The notes under the pieces: model-generated
Databases searched by the model: none
What the model saw: the letters and a program-made list of their open reading frames with translations, nothing else
What the model was told of the DNA's origin: nothing
From: Xestospongia muta
Lineage: Eukaryota; Porifera; Demospongiae; Haplosclerida; Petrosiidae
Direction of reading: 5' to 3'
DNA length: 64,000 nt
NCBI GenBank assembly: GCA_963693285.1
Contig: OY848929.1
Location: 5,644,501 to 5,708,500 of the forward strand
Part shown: positions 11,001 to 24,736 of the stretch, one piece after another
How positions within the stretch are numbered: position 1 is the stretch's first letter
Layout: each line of letters starts with the position of its first letter
Made by a program: the position numbers and the translations under genes

Positions 11001-11247
11001 ACGAGCACGAGACGTTAGTTTTATTTGTCAGGAATTTACTGAAATCATGAGAGACGTAGTGCTGACTGGTCTAAAGGAGGAACCATCCCCAGAACCTAAT
11101 CCTTCATCATCTCCTGATGAAAATGATGATGTTGTCCTTGATGTAGATCCTCTGGTTTTATTTGCTCAATTAGCTATGAGGATGGACCCTGAATTTCGTG
11201 AAGTATTTAATCGTTTAATGACTGAACAACAACAACAACAAACATGA
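8085..11247 (+). CDS. ANKIB1-like RBR E3 ubiquitin ligase with ankyrin repeats
   Basis: RING-between-RING ubiquitin ligase, which takes ubiquitin from an E2 onto its own cysteine before passing it to substrate. Spliced order: MGTLESKL start, ankyrin repeats (TALHIL..., [17 protein letters not shown]), RING1 (CEICFEP...[10 protein letters not shown]), IBR ([11 protein letters not shown]...[11 protein letters not shown]), RING2 ([19 protein letters not shown]...CWVC) and an Ariadne-like helical region. The catalytic Cys is expected in GCNHM, codon 10195-10197. The start was chosen because an N-terminal Met-Gly also begins vertebrate ANKIB1. The protein ends with a poly-Gln tail soon after the helical region and looks shorter than the vertebrate protein (about 1,090 residues). 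Introns are mostly 40-60 bp. Its stop is 45 bp from the TAF12 stop on the other strand. Confidence 0.93.
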
Positions 11248-11292
11248 TGTCATATGATGTCATATGATGTCATTGTGTAACTGATAATATTA

Positions 11293-11771
11293 TTACTTCT
11301 TTGATTTTTTTATTTGGTTTATTCTTTGTTTGTGAGCTTCAGTGGTTGGTCCACTTGAATTAGGCTTAGGTCTTCCATCATTAGGAAAACCAGGTAACCA
11401 AATGTTCCAACTGCTTTCTATAACCAAAAAGGGGGTGGAGTAATGTTGTCATGACTACAAGATACCTAAGTGGACTTGTAAATCCTTTAGTTCTAAAGTA
11501 TTAGACTTTCGATGTTTTGCCAAACGACATGATGCTGAAACGACACTCTCTATAAAATCATCTGCTAACTGCATTAATAGCTACACAATACATCAATTAG
11601 AATCACATGATAGTCATGTGACTTACTTCTTCAGCATCTTCATCCAATGTTTGATTGCTGTCAATCTCCTGTACTAAATCATGTAGTCTCTTACGACTAA
11701 CTGTCTGTGTAGTCATTGTTATTAATAAGATGTTAAATTACAGGGCTTACTGTCTTATTAGAAGACTCCAT
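11293..11771 (-). CDS. TFIID/SAGA subunit TAF12
   Basis: Histone-fold subunit that pairs with TAF4 in TFIID (and with ADA1 in SAGA-type complexes), acting in the nucleus at promoters. Spliced minus-strand protein: MESSNKT, then [62 protein letters not shown] and a C-terminal [17 protein letters not shown]. This follows the histone fold and C-terminal helix of human TAF12 closely. It is short because the long N-terminal tail of vertebrate TAF12 is absent. There are three or four exons; an intron holds a paired TCACATGA/TCATGTGA motif. The start is 202 bp from the start of the ABCA gene on the opposite strand, suggesting a shared promoter. Confidence 0.93.
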
Positions 11772-11973
11772 TATCACTTCCTAACTTTAACAAACGCCTA
11801 CTATATACGGAGTTGGTGTTTTATTTGCCATTAACATTTCTGTACAAATTTCAGAATGTTTCCGTATATTTCGTTATATTACAGCCCCACCCAAAGCTCG
11901 TAGGAAGTACACAGTGCACATTATGTTATGGGATTTTTGACGTGACTAAGAAATCGAAACAGTGAGGTTAGTT
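11772..11973. promoter_or_regulatory. Divergent promoter region TAF12/ABCA
   Basis: This 202-bp gap separates the two start codons. It includes CCCCACCC and the string GTGCACATTATGTTATGGG. No TATA box at a usual distance is obvious. Promoter function is inferred from gene arrangement only. Confidence 0.5.
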
Positions 11974-14900
11974 ATGAAGTTCTTGAAGAAAACTAAACTT
12001 CTTCTGTGGAAGAACGTATTGGTTATCTCTAGGAGACCTGTAAGTATTGATAAACGGGAAGGAATGATTTATGCGTTTTTTTGTTGCTAGGTTTCTCTTA
12101 TATGTGAGATAGTAATACCTTTAACTTTGTATGTGGCTTTATTAGTGCTACGTCAAATCTATGTTCCAAAACTTTTTGAAGATGGTAAGTTACTAATTAG
12201 TAGTTTATTGATTACTGTAAATTTTCTTAATAGAATTATTTCGACCAATGGGTCTACCCTCAGCAGGATTTCTGCCATTTATGCAAACAATGATGTGTGA
12301 TTTGTCAGCAAAACCTTCAGCTAACTATTCTACTGATATGCCTATTTTTCCTAATGCCAAGTATTATTAACTACATATATTATATTGTATTATATTGTAT
12401 TATATTATATTATATTCTATTATATTGTATTATATTGTATTATATTCTATTATATTCTATTATATTCTATTATATTGTATTATATTGTTTTCTAGTGTAT
12501 CTCATGTCTATGGACTACTTGATGATAATTTCATCGAACATTTTGGTGATGATTTTTGCACTACACTAAAAACATTTCAAGGCCAAATAAATTGTAATGG
12601 ACAAACTACCTTTAATGGTAAGCTTTAACCACTCTTGACATTGTGGTAATAGACTATATTGGCATACAGTGTCTTAAGATACAGGAAGTCATGTCATCAT
12701 ACATTTCCATTGCTATGTTCATTATAGGTGATGTTCGTTTTGGTGATATTTTACAAGATGAGGACAGTTTTCATAACTATCTTACTTCATCTCTTCATCT
12801 TAATGACTCTGTTGCTGATGCTATTATTGATTCTACCATTAATACACAAGCAGTAAGTATATTAATACTATCATTATAATATTGTATATTTGCTTTAGAT
12901 TGGGTATTTGCAACTCTTATATGGACTGGTAAGAACCTCTTGTTGTCATAGTAATAGTAACTATCTTTAATAATTAGGGAAATGTTAGTGGTCCTACTCT
13001 AAGGTTCCTCATTTGTTCAAAGCCATCTTTACTAAGTCCTGTTATCACTTTTAATGGACCTGTTGGACAACAGGAAGTGTTTAATGCATTATGTAATTTA
13101 AGTGATGCACAGTTCAATGACTTAGCTACTGAGCTACAAAAGCAGATTACATCAGTAAGTATTATGTATTCAACCAGGATACTCTAAAATTCCCCATGTG
13201 TTATTTAGAGTGACTGTCAGGATATTGTTAAATCAATCAATAATTTGAACAAGCTTCGAGATGTTATTAATTATTTACCAAGTGGAGATGATTTTAATGA
13301 TCAAACTGATATTTCTGATAAATTAACAGTGATCCAAAAATATCTCTGTGGTGATATTCATGATGGTAATGAGACAACTTTTCTCCTCATTATGGCACAT
13401 GTAATCTATGGACCTGAAGCAACACGGAATGGTAATAATATTGCTTGTAATATACATTATTATATATTGTCTTGTTTATAGAGAATAAGAGGAGAAATGA
13501 AAGAGCTACTTTGCCTGACAAGCTTGCTCCTAAAATCCTTTATGCTCCCAACACAACTACCACACGTGATATAATGTATCGTGCCAATGCTACATTTGCC
13601 ACTATTGAGTTCATTTTAGACTGGATGGAACAGATTGATAATTGTTCTCAATATTTTCTTGAAAATACTAATGCCAGTGATCCTAACATTGTCGCCACAC
13701 GAAATATACTAAAAAATATCTCTCTAGCCAACACTAATAGTGACACAGTACAACAGCTATATGATCTCCTGGATGAGGATAACCCTAATAATCTTTGGCA
13801 TATATTAGAAGATATCAGTGCTACTAGTGAAAGTATTCAAAACTCTATTCGTTATGTTGATTGGGACATCTTTTATCCAATAAACAGCGAAGAGGAATTA
13901 TTACAAATAGCAAAAAATCAAGCAAAACAAAAGGAACTTGGAATATCTTCTGTCTTTGGTGGTATGTTATGATGATCATGTGATTGTCATGTGACTTATT
14001 ATTTATAGCTGTGGTGTTTAGTGACAAAGTTAATGAAAGGCCTTTGCGTAATGTTACCATGGCAATTAGAATGAATTCTACTTTTGTCCATGAAACAAGC
14101 CGCCTTAAAGAAAAGTAAGTGATAAAACTGTGGTTACAACCTATGGATCCTCCCTTCTCTTTAATAGGATATGGTATCCTGGACCTGAACGTGAGCCGTG
14201 GAAGAGAAGATATTTAGATGCTGGGTTTATTTTTATACAAGATATGGTTGAGAGAGCTGTTTTAGAAGAGATTGTTGGACATAGAGTAGCTACTCCAGGA
14301 GCATACCTTCATGAAATGCCATACCCATGTTATAAGAAAGATTTGTAAGAGATTTAATATTTTGTAGTGTTATTTGATATGGTCTCTAGTTTACTAGTTG
14401 GTATAGAGTATTTGTTACCCTTAATAATGTCATTGGGATGGATGTTATCAGTTGGTATGATTGTCAGAGCTGTTGTTAGAGAGAAAGAGTCAAGAATGAA
14501 AGAAGTGATGCGTATGATGGGATTAGGGCGTGGTCAACTGTGGTTCTCCTGGTTTACTACATCATTTGTGACTTTACTTATATCAGTTGTGTTAATCACA
14601 CTCTCTCTTAAGGTACTCTATATATCATAATATTTTATATATATTACAAAATCTAATAGTTTGGTGGCTTTTTCCAATACACAGACGGTTTTATAATTTT
14701 TGTCTTCCTCTTATTATATTCAGTGTTAATTATTCTTTACTGGTAAGTATGTACTATGTGTGTGTCAATATATCATGTTTCTTTCAGTTTCCTCTGCAGT
14801 ACTTTCTTTACTAATGCTAATATGGGAGCATGTGTAGCAGCATTAGTTTATTTTCTATTGTTTTTCTTACAAATTGTCATACAAACTAAAATAGAGAATT

Positions 14901-17900
14901 TAAATGTTCCAATTATTGCTATTCTAGTGAGTATATCCCTTTAATAAATATTTAATTGTCTTATTTTTACAGTGTTTATTGGCACCAGTGGGATTTGGTC
15001 TTGGTAGTAGTTATATTGTACAATATGAACTATTACAGAAAGGATTACATTATAACAACTTCTTCCAATCTCCAGTAATCCAATAAACTATGATATTATT
15101 AAATATATTACTTGTTATCTAAACTATAGATCCCTGAACAACATTTCAACTTTGGTTATGCTATTATTATGTTAGCAGTGGACATTCTTTTATATGCTGT
15201 ATTAATTTGGTATATTGAAGCTGTCTTCACAGGAAAATATGGTGTTTCTAAACCTTGGTATTTTCCAGTCATGCCTCTTGTTCGATTTGTAAAGAAACAA
15301 TTGAAAACCAACAGGAGTGGACTAGATGAAGAAAGAGAAGGTAAGTGCCCCTGTAATTTATGTTAGTAATTATCTTGTTGTAATTATAGTATTAATATTT
15401 GAAGATGAAGAGGGAGAAGATGGACCAGTCTATGAAGATGAACCAGATCACCTGATCAAAGGAATACAAATATCGGGATTGTCTAAGGTAGAGAGTGATT
15501 TAATTAGTAGGTGTGGTTTATTTTAATAACAGACATATCAAGTTGGCTGTTGTAAAAAAGTGAAGGCACTAAGAAAATTAAACCTCAATTTATATGAAGG
15601 ACAAATTTTGGCATTTTTAGGACACAATGGAGCAGGAAAAACCACTACCATGTAAACACATTATTGTAAATTATAATATATTTACAAAATATATGTGTAC
15701 TAGGTCACTTCTTACTGGTCTGTATGAACCAACAGCTGGTACTGGATATATTTATGGAAAGGACATTCGCAAAGAAATGGATGATGTACGAGAGTGTTTG
15801 GGTATCTGTCCTCAACATAATGTATTATTTGATGAGTAAGTACCTATCATTAAAATAATAATATATTAACTACTTAATGAAGTTTAACAGTTGAAGAACA
15901 TTTAGTATTTTTTGGAGGAATGAAAGGTATTAGTAAGAAAGAAATGATGAAACAAATCCCAGGGTAAGATTTCATTAATTGTTATTGTAATAATTAATTA
16001 GTGACAGAATTAATATTTATTACAGGGTTAGACCCTTGTTATTAATTAGTAATATTATCTAGGTGGTTGGCTAAAGTTGATATGGAACAACATCAAAAAA
16101 TGCGAGCCAAATATCTTTCTGGTGGAATGAAACGTAAACTTTCTATTTTATTAGCTTTTGTTGGAAATGCTAAGACAATTGTTCTTGATGAACCTACATC
16201 TGGGGTAGACCCTTATGCTAGAAAACAAATTTGGGATTTTCTTAGTCAGTTAAAAACAGATCGTACGATAATGTTATCAACACATCATATGGATGAAGCT
16301 GAAGTCCTTGGAGATCGTATTGCTATAATATCTCAAGGAAAATTGTTATGTTGTGGATCATTTGACTTCCTCAAAGGACGATTTGGGCGTGGTCATCACC
16401 TCACAGTTGTTATTGAAAAGGGTCCACCAACTGCTTTAGATCCTTCTAGTGGTCAAGGTAATAAGACTCTATTAATTTTAGTTAATTATTTTATTATTTG
16501 TAGATATTGAAGTGTCTCACTCTGTAGATCAGATTACATCATTTCTTAAGGTATATATATCTGATATTATTATGCCACTTTACTTATTATGTGTAGACCT
16601 TTATACCTGATGCTGAATTAACTGAGAAGAGAGGACAAGAACTCCATTTTGTTTTACCTCTTCATCAATCTCGCCCCTCTGTTTTACAGCAATTATTTTC
16701 TCAATTAAAACACTCTTCGTTAGGTATTGAAGATTATGGTCTAACATCTTGTGCTATGGAAGAAGTGAGTGGTATAATTAAGGGGTGTGGCTTATATAAC
16801 TCATTGTACAGATATTCATAGATTTGACATGTAAAGAATTAGATGAAGCTACCACTGAAGGTAGTGTTATCATAATAAGTGACATCATATTATAATGATG
16901 CTATTTATAGATCAGATTGAAGGTAATATACCTCAACGAAGAGTCCGCTCATCATCAGGAGGGGGAGGAGCTTTGCCTGTTGTCATGGATACTGAAGATA
17001 ATGAAGCAATATCTTCAGATAATGAAGTGTTTATACAAGGTATCATTATGATTTATTATAATATATGTGTAATATGTGTATAGGTCCTGCTGTTATAAAA
17101 CGTCTTGTTGGTATTCGGCTCTTTTTCTATCAATATGCTGCTATAATGATCAAACGACTTCAATATTCTCGTCGTAAACCTGTGGCATTTTTAGTTCAAA
17201 ATGTATTACCATTATTTGTCATTGGATTCTGCTTAATAATAGCTCATATTTTATTGGCTGTGTCAAATCCTCCTTCTATCCTTTTACATCCCTCCATGTT
17301 CTTTGGGGTCAGTCCCTATAATTATGTCATTGTTGGTAACAATGCTACTGTTGCTTCTCATGACTATACTGATACATTGTATCAACGTTGTGGACTTGGA
17401 GCTAAATTACTGAAGTCTCCTTTTGATAATACATCGTCTTGTTATTGGAAACTCTCAATAGACAATTGTACTAATTATCCTAATGATTATGATGACCTGA
17501 CATGTCACGACGACTGTAACTGTACTAAACGAGTACCGCCCCCTCCTTATCCAACATGTTTTAATGGAACAGCTGTAAGTAATATATATATCATTACATA
17601 TATCATTACATGTTATGTTTATTAGACTGGTAGTCGTCTACAGAATCTCACTGAATTGGATTATGAGACATTTACTAGCTATTTACTTTATACAAAGACT
17701 GAATTTATAGAGGTAACTATAGCAACCTTACTCCATTTGTTAATAATGATCATTGTAGAAACGTTATGGGGGTGTGTCCTTTGGTCATGAGCGCAATGAT
17801 GTTAGCTCAACAGTTGATGAATTATACAACAGTGACGATAATTATACTTTGCCATTTTTTGCTGTTAAAGAAGGATCTAAAGCATGGTATAGTTTCAAGG

Positions 17901-20467
17901 GATATCATGCTATGCCCACATATTTAAACACACTTAACAATGCTATATTAAGAGCTAATATACCACCTGAAGAGGCTAACAAATCTACTTTATATGGTGT
18001 GTAATATATCTGCTATATTGTAATATTCTACTTACTTATTTCTTGTCCAGGTATACAGACATATTCTTATCCTTTTCCTACAACTGTATTACAGAAACTT
18101 GAACAAGCTTTGTAAGTTATACTAAATAGTTCTATAAATTATTTCTTTTTCTAGGGAAGCTGCTAGTTTTCTTGTTAATCCATTAGCTGCAATGTTTTCA
18201 CTTGGATTTGTTGCTGGAGGTTTTGTGCTTTATTTAATTGAAGAACGGTCTTCTAAATTATATCATCTTCAGTTAGTATGTGGTCTAAATAGGACAGCGT
18301 ATTGGTTGGCCTCCTATACATGGGATTTTATTGGTTATATTTTATTCATTATTGCTATGATGATTTTATATATAGCATCACGAGATACTAATTTATCAGA
18401 AACAGGTATTAACATGTTCAAACAATGCTATTAAAGCTCTACTTCTCTTGTATAGAATCTTTGGGTCCTCTATTTCTGCTTCTATTGTTCTATGGTTTTG
18501 CTATTACTCCATGGATGTATATCTACTCGTTTCTATTTGAATCTCCAACTACAGCTTATGTCATGTTATTTTGTCTTAACTTTTTCTCTGGGCTTCTCCT
18601 GTTGTTAATCGATGCAGTGGTTGTCGTAGAAGCTCTAGATTATGTTGATGTATGTTATATAATAATAATATATGTAATTGATATTGTCTCTATTATTAGA
18701 ATGGTTTCAGTTACTGGCTTAGTGTTATTCCTATGCCAAGTTATCCATTAGCTCGTGGTATTATGTATTTTACATTAGACCGTCCTGCTGCACAAGTCTA
18801 TCAGTCCATTACATTAGAACCTATTAAGGATACAATATCAGACGTTTGGCCTTATATCTTAGCACTGTTCTGTCATGGGATTATAGGAATGATTATACTG
18901 GTTGTAAAGGAAGTTACAGAATACTGGCAACCAAGGTGGGTTGAGTCAATCAAGTCAAGTTCATTTATATTGTTGTTTTATAGATTTCGTAAAAATTCCA
19001 ACATTTCTGTAAGTGATTCTACTTTAGAAGATGATGACGTCATTCAAGAAAGAAGCCGTGTTCAAAATGGAGAATTAAATGACTGTCCCTTGTTGTTAGA
19101 CAATTTAACAAAAGTATATCAAAGTCGTGACATAAGATGTGGGCGGAGTCACCTTAAAACACGTGTTGCTGTGAATCAATTAAGTTTAGGACTTCAAAAA
19201 GCTGAGGTATTAGTTTAAAGTGATGATGTCATAAATATGTCATTGATTTCCATGTAGTGTTTTGGTTTATTGGGATTGAATGGAGCAGGTAAAACAAGTA
19301 CTTTTAAAATGATAACTGGAGATACTAGTGTCTCTAAAGGTAATGCCTTTGTGAATAGTCACAGGTAAGCCACACCTATTAATTAATACCTTTTCACTCA
19401 ATGTTAATATGTAGTGTATTAAAAAAGATGAGTTTAGCTCGCCAAAGTATTGGATATTGTCCTCAATTTGATGCTTTAAGTGGAGCATTATCTGGACGAG
19501 AACATCTCATCTTATTTAGTAAATTAAGGGGCATTCCTTCCCATCAGTTAAAAGAGGTGGTTGATGAGGCTTTAGTAACACTTGAACTGACATCTCATGC
19601 TAACAAACCAGTTAGTGCTTACTCTGGAGGGAATTGTAGAAGATTGTCTACTGCTGTGGCTTTACTAGCAAACCCTCCAGTTATATTACTGGTAAGATCA
19701 TGTGGTGTATAAATTGGACATTACTTATTTCTTATAGGATGAGCCTACATCAGGAGTTGATCCTCGTGCTCGCCAATTTTTATGGGGTATTATTCAGAAA
19801 TCAATCAAATCTGGTTTGTCAGTGTTACTAACTACACATAGAATGGCTGAATGTGAAGCTTTGTGTTCACGAGTTGGAATAATGGTTAATGGTACACTAC
19901 GATGTGTAGGAACACCTCAGCAACTTAAATCCAAATATGGACAAGGATATAAATTAAAAATACGTCTGGGTCAGGCTATACGAACTGCATTAATAACTAG
20001 TATTGAAGAAAAATTTCCAACTGCTCAACTTGAGGTAAATTATTTCAGTAATACATTATTTTATTGGTCCCATTATTGATATTTTTATTACTTTATTAGG
20101 AGGAACATTATAACAGTTTGGTATATCAGTTACCAGCTGGTTTAAGTTTAGATGAGACATATAGTGCTATGGAAGAAGTGAAGGCGTCTCTTGATATTGA
20201 CGATTATTCTCTAAGTCAAACTACACTAGATGATGTAAGTCACAAACATTATATATGTGGTTATAATATATGCTTGTATTGTTATTATAGGTATTTTTGT
20301 ATTTTGTTAACCAACAAAATGAAGACGCTGGAGTAACTGAAGATGTTGATGCAAATAGTTTGGAATTACAAAGTGTTTCTTCAGACTCCTCCCCTTCATT
20401 AAAAAGGAATCACTCTCCCAGGTTGCTCCATCAGCAAAACCTTAGTCCTAACGAATCCATGTTATAA
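11974..20467 (+). CDS. ABCA1-type full ABC transporter
   Basis: Full-length ABCA transporter, a family moving lipids across or out of membranes with ATP. Order: short N-terminal basic segment and TM1 ([19 protein letters not shown]); [11 protein letters not shown] at the start of a large extracellular domain; WYPGPE and MPYPCY before the TM cluster of TMD1; NBD1 with Walker [10 protein letters not shown], signature [10 protein letters not shown] and Walker [16 protein letters not shown]2; NBD2 with GLNGAGKTS, signature YSGGN.RRLSTA and [12 protein letters not shown]. The first extracellular domain and MPYPCY point to the ABCA1/2/4/7 group; I cannot choose a member. The tail after TLDDVF is Ser-rich. 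Roughly 2,000 residues by my estimate, with many introns of 40-60 bp. I see no frameshift. Confidence 0.95.
12371..12490. repeat. 10-bp microsatellite in an ABCA intron
   Basis: About 12 tandem copies of TATATTGTAT/TATATTCTAT fill most of one intron between exons ending in PNA and beginning [10 protein letters not shown]. The donor is GTATTATT and the acceptor TTTTCTAG. This makes it one of the longer introns of an otherwise short-intron gene. Confidence 0.9.
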
Positions 20468-21000
20468 TTTATCATAGTAATTTGGTTGCTAATATATATT
20501 CCGTATTATATTTCATGCATAATTACAGAAAACTTATGTATTATACATTATTGATTATTGTTTGTATATCTCCGGATATTTTCCGGCTTATAAAATGGCG
20601 TTAATCTGATCTTGGATGGGCTGTGAATGTTTCTTCTTCATAGGCTCCAGGATCCTCTTTATAACAAGATTGTCGGTTCACTACAACGTAGACTCTTCAT
20701 TAAAGCACCTTAATACAGTACAGCAAGAGATATAAAAGATACATTATTAGTTTAATTGGTTATGAAGGTGCCAGGGAGTGACCTCCCTCCCTCATGCTAG
20801 CTGTTGTTAACGTATTAGCTGGGCACATCACCAGCAGCAACAGTATATTGGTAATGAGTACAGTAGACTCTTCAAGGTAGGCTCATTACATGTCCAAAGC
20901 TTTAACCACATCTTTTTCCTACAGATATTGGGACACTAGAACTGATAAAGTACAGTGGAGTAGTATGTATTTAAATGTCTCGTATTATTTCAAGTAGACA
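20468..21000. other. Intergenic region between ABCA and WAC-like genes
   Basis: Both genes point right. No coding frame is supported. It probably holds the ABCA 3' UTR and WAC 5' UTR. ATAAAATGGCG at about 20591 and a possible untranslated exon ending near 20877 (TCAAGGTAGG, a donor-like site) are the only signals I see. Confidence 0.4.
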
Positions 21001-22688
21001 ATGAATTTAGACCACACCCCTCATGATCAGAAAGCTACTAGACGATCAGGTGTTAATTCATCACAAGATCCAACTGTTCAGTCAAGTAAAGGAGAGAAAA
21101 CTGGCTCAAGTAACTCTCGAAGTCAGCCTCGAGCTGAACTTACTTCACAAAAAACAGGTATAGTATTGACCTTAATAATTATAATGAACTGGGTTATTTA
21201 ATAGCTTCAAATCATGTTCATAATCACACATCTTTTGAGAAAAAGAGGAAACACAAGGTAAATAGTATTGGTAACTATAAAGTAATCATATGTCTCCCAG
21301 GACGATGATGATGTTTGGACAGAACATAAGAGTTCCTCTGGACGTATTTATTTCTATAATAAACGTCTTGATAAATCACAATGGGAAAGACCACTTAAAG
21401 GGACAATTAAAAAGTAGTTTAGTTGCCACACCCCTAATAATTATTGTAATACTACAACTATAGATTAAAATCAGAGTCTCACACAGCTTCCAGATCTCAA
21501 ACTGCGTCCCATTCATCTGGGACACATACCCATACTAGTAAGAGTCATCATGAGAGTGGGTCTAGCCATCGTCATTTGGACCATCACAGCTCAAAAAGAA
21601 AAATTGATAAAAAAATGTCAGTGTTTTATATAAAATTATACATTAACTATATTTATACAGTTCTAATAAAACTAACAAGACACAGACAACAGGTATTATA
21701 TATACATATTATTTGGTGTAAAATATTTGTGGAATTAGTTGCAGTGACATCACCTTCAACTCCTGTTAGTGGGAGATTATCTAATGTTCCATCTCCGTCA
21801 TCACAAACCACACCCACAGCTATTAGCAGCAACCAATTATCACGACGTATAATGAGTACACCAGAAAATCCTCTGTTATCTCATCAAACAAGCCCATATA
21901 TGGTAGCTACTGGACCTAGTACACCAATTCAAACCTATATAGGATGGGGAGGAACCCCTGTAACCCCTGGTAATGATGGGAGTGGCCTACATCCTTTGCA
22001 AAGAGCATTGATGTTACAGAACCAATATTCACAGGTACAATGTATATTGTCACATTATTGTCAAATGATTGTTTGTGTTTAGGGCTATCAAGCCACACCC
22101 ACTACACCTATTCATCCTCATACTCCTATTAATGTAGTACCAACAATAATGGGTCCTTCTTTGACCACACCCACCACACCTGTCACTCCTATCCAACCTG
22201 GACTCCCTTTTCCTCAATATCATCAAGAACAGCCATTAGTCTTAGCAACATCATCTCAAAAGTTAAAAGTTCCCATGTCAAGACTGAGTACATGGCCAAG
22301 ACCAGAAGATGACTTTCCTGATCCTAATTCATTGAAGCCCCTCCCTCAATTATCTAATAATGACTCATTTAATGTTTCGTTAACACAGGATTGGTGGTCT
22401 CCTTTAGAGTCTTGTTATAAACAAGTATGATATCATCTCATTATATTACTAGTCTTATTGGATTATTAGATGGACAATGCTCATTTGGAAACATTATCAC
22501 GGACCACTGTGGATTTAGGCTATCATTGTGGTCAACTTGCAAGAAACTTACTAGCACTTGAATGCTGCCGGATGAAAACTGTTTCTAGGACAACTAGGTG
22601 AGTTGCTATAGATACTGTTGCTATAGTTACTTGTTGCAATAGGATTACTAACTTAAAGAAAACTATGGAAATCATTGAAAAAAGATAA
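21001..22688 (+). CDS. WAC-like WW-domain adaptor
   Basis: Nuclear adaptor; vertebrate WAC links RNA polymerase II to the RNF20/40 ligase for H2B ubiquitination. After splicing: a disordered Ser/His-rich N-terminus, a Lys-rich KKRKHK stretch, one WW domain (about 21310-21410: VWTEHKSSSGRIYFYN...SQWERPL with both Trp), a long Ser/Thr/Pro-rich middle and a C-terminal helix (ARNLLALECCRMKTVSRTTR, then ITNLKKTMEIIEKR). That helix lines up with the C-terminal coiled coil of WAC (RSLVRVCEIQATLREQR...). The start is the first ATG of the open frame. Shorter than human WAC (about 650 residues). Stop codons of this gene and ARP3 are 200 bp apart. Confidence 0.8.
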
Positions 22689-22888
22689 TACTAGTTACAT
22701 TTCCTCACTTGATTCTTGCTGTCTTCCTTTTTTTGAGATTATTTTATAGTAAATTTATGACAACAGTTAATGATAATTGAACTATATTGACAAAATACAA
22801 CAAACAATTAAAATGCACTTGGTAATAATTAAAAAATCTACAAATCTATTAGACATTACTGTGCTAAGCAAACAAAAGCTAGAAAAGT

Positions 22889-24736
22889 TCAAGACATTGC
22901 TCCAAAAACAGGATTGTGTCGACAAATACTTGGACCATGTTCATCATAATCTTTCTTAGTGTGGCAAACTTCATAAAACTCAGGCTACAAGGAGTTTAAA
23001 ATGTTATACACATTTTATACCATTATCTTACTGTAGATGCCAGCATAGAACCCCCAAACCATACAGCATAGCGTTGCATATGATGAGTTATAACATTGAC
23101 TTCAATTGGTTTAGGCTGAAAGGTAGTAGCATAAAACCGCAAACAATTTAATGACCACACCCACCTTGATTCTACCAGCACTTAATTCTTCACTGATTTT
23201 CAATCTAGCCTCAACAGTACGTTTAAGATCACGTTGTAGACGGCGTCCAAAATCTTTAAACATAGTTGATCCACCAGACAACACAACATTCTACACACAA
23301 AAATGAATAATTCAAGATAATAAATACATTACCAACATATATTACCTTATAGAGTGGTCTTCTCACATCAATAGGACAATTTTGAATGACATCATCCACT
23401 ACTTCAGATATTGGAACAGTAAAATCAGGATTGGCAAACTCAGGATGGAAGAATATCTCAGGTCCCAAGAACCTCTCATAACCCACATCAACTTTAAAGG
23501 GCTAATATAACCAAATGATTAATACAAGTAACTTACAATGTAAGATCACTTACTTTTTTAGTGATGTGGTTCATGCCTTCAAATGCTTTGAAAAACTTGT
23601 CCGGCTGTCCATCATATTTATTAAACTCTTTAGCAATATCTGGACAGATATATCCAAATCTTTCTTTAATAGTTTTAGCAACTTCAAGTGATTGTTCTGG
23701 TGGTATCCCACTTTCTCTTTCTCTCAATAATTGTTGAATAAAATAGGTGATATCACGACCAGCAATAGGTATATGCTTGATACAACTACCAATAACATAG
23801 CCTTCAGCCTATAAAGAACACATGACCTATTACAATAGTACTATATGTATACTTACCACAGGAATAACATGAGTTACGCCATCACCAGAATCAATGACAG
23901 TTCCTGTTAAGGTACGATCTCCTACTTGCCTGCTAGTCCAAGAGGCAGCTAGCGCTAATACAGCCTGCAAAGGATAACTTGTATCATTTAACAAGTCAAA
24001 TAACTTACTTGTACAGCAATATATAATCCAGGAATATTAAAAGATTCAAACATGATTTCAGCAGTGTATTCTCGGTTTTCTGGTGTGTTGAGAGGTGGCT
24101 CAGTTAATAGAAAATAATGGTCCTCGGGTTCAGCACGAAGATATTTGAAAATACACTGTTCCCAAAACCTTTCCATCAAATCCCAGTCTTCTACAATACC
24201 ATGTCGTATGGGATACATTGTAGCATAACCTGCCTTGTCAGCTTCATCTCCAATATAGAAATCTAATTAGGGAATTATTAAGGGGGAATATTTTATTATA
24301 TCTTAACTTACCAAGATCATCGACACCTTTAGCTAATCTTTTTGTAGCTTTGTCACCAACATGAGCTGACTCTTTAATGGCAATAGCTAGAAAATAACAA
24401 TGTTGATCTTTTCAATGTCAACATATATTACTTTATAATAACATTAAGGTAAATAACTCAAAATATATTATTATCATGTGACAACAAGTATTATTACCAT
24501 ATTTGGTCAATAGTAATGACTCCACCCATTCTTATTATCAATATATTATACAGTATACTCTGAAATAAACTCTTACATGATGGAATAATGAACTGTGGTT
24601 CTGTATTACCAGCAAATCCCAACTTGGTATATCTAAGGTCAGGCAAAGAAAAGTCTTACATCAAGACATATGTCTAATAATTTATTTACCCTGTGCCATT
24701 ATCAATAACTGCTGCAGGCATACGAAAGGCAGACAT
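22889..24736 (-). CDS. Actin-related protein 3 (Arp2/3 complex)
   Basis: Arp3, an ATP-binding subunit of the Arp2/3 complex that nucleates branched actin in the cytoplasm. The minus-strand exons give [20 protein letters not shown] near the N-terminus, WPIRHG-like [40 protein letters not shown], the nucleotide-binding strand with [29 protein letters not shown] sequence, [18 protein letters not shown] and a C-terminus [13 protein letters not shown]. Length and sequence follow human ACTR3 almost end to end. The start ATG (24734-24736) gives [19 protein letters not shown]; an internal Met five residues later could also serve. Introns are 40-60 bp except one of about 200 bp near the 5' end. Confidence 0.97.
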
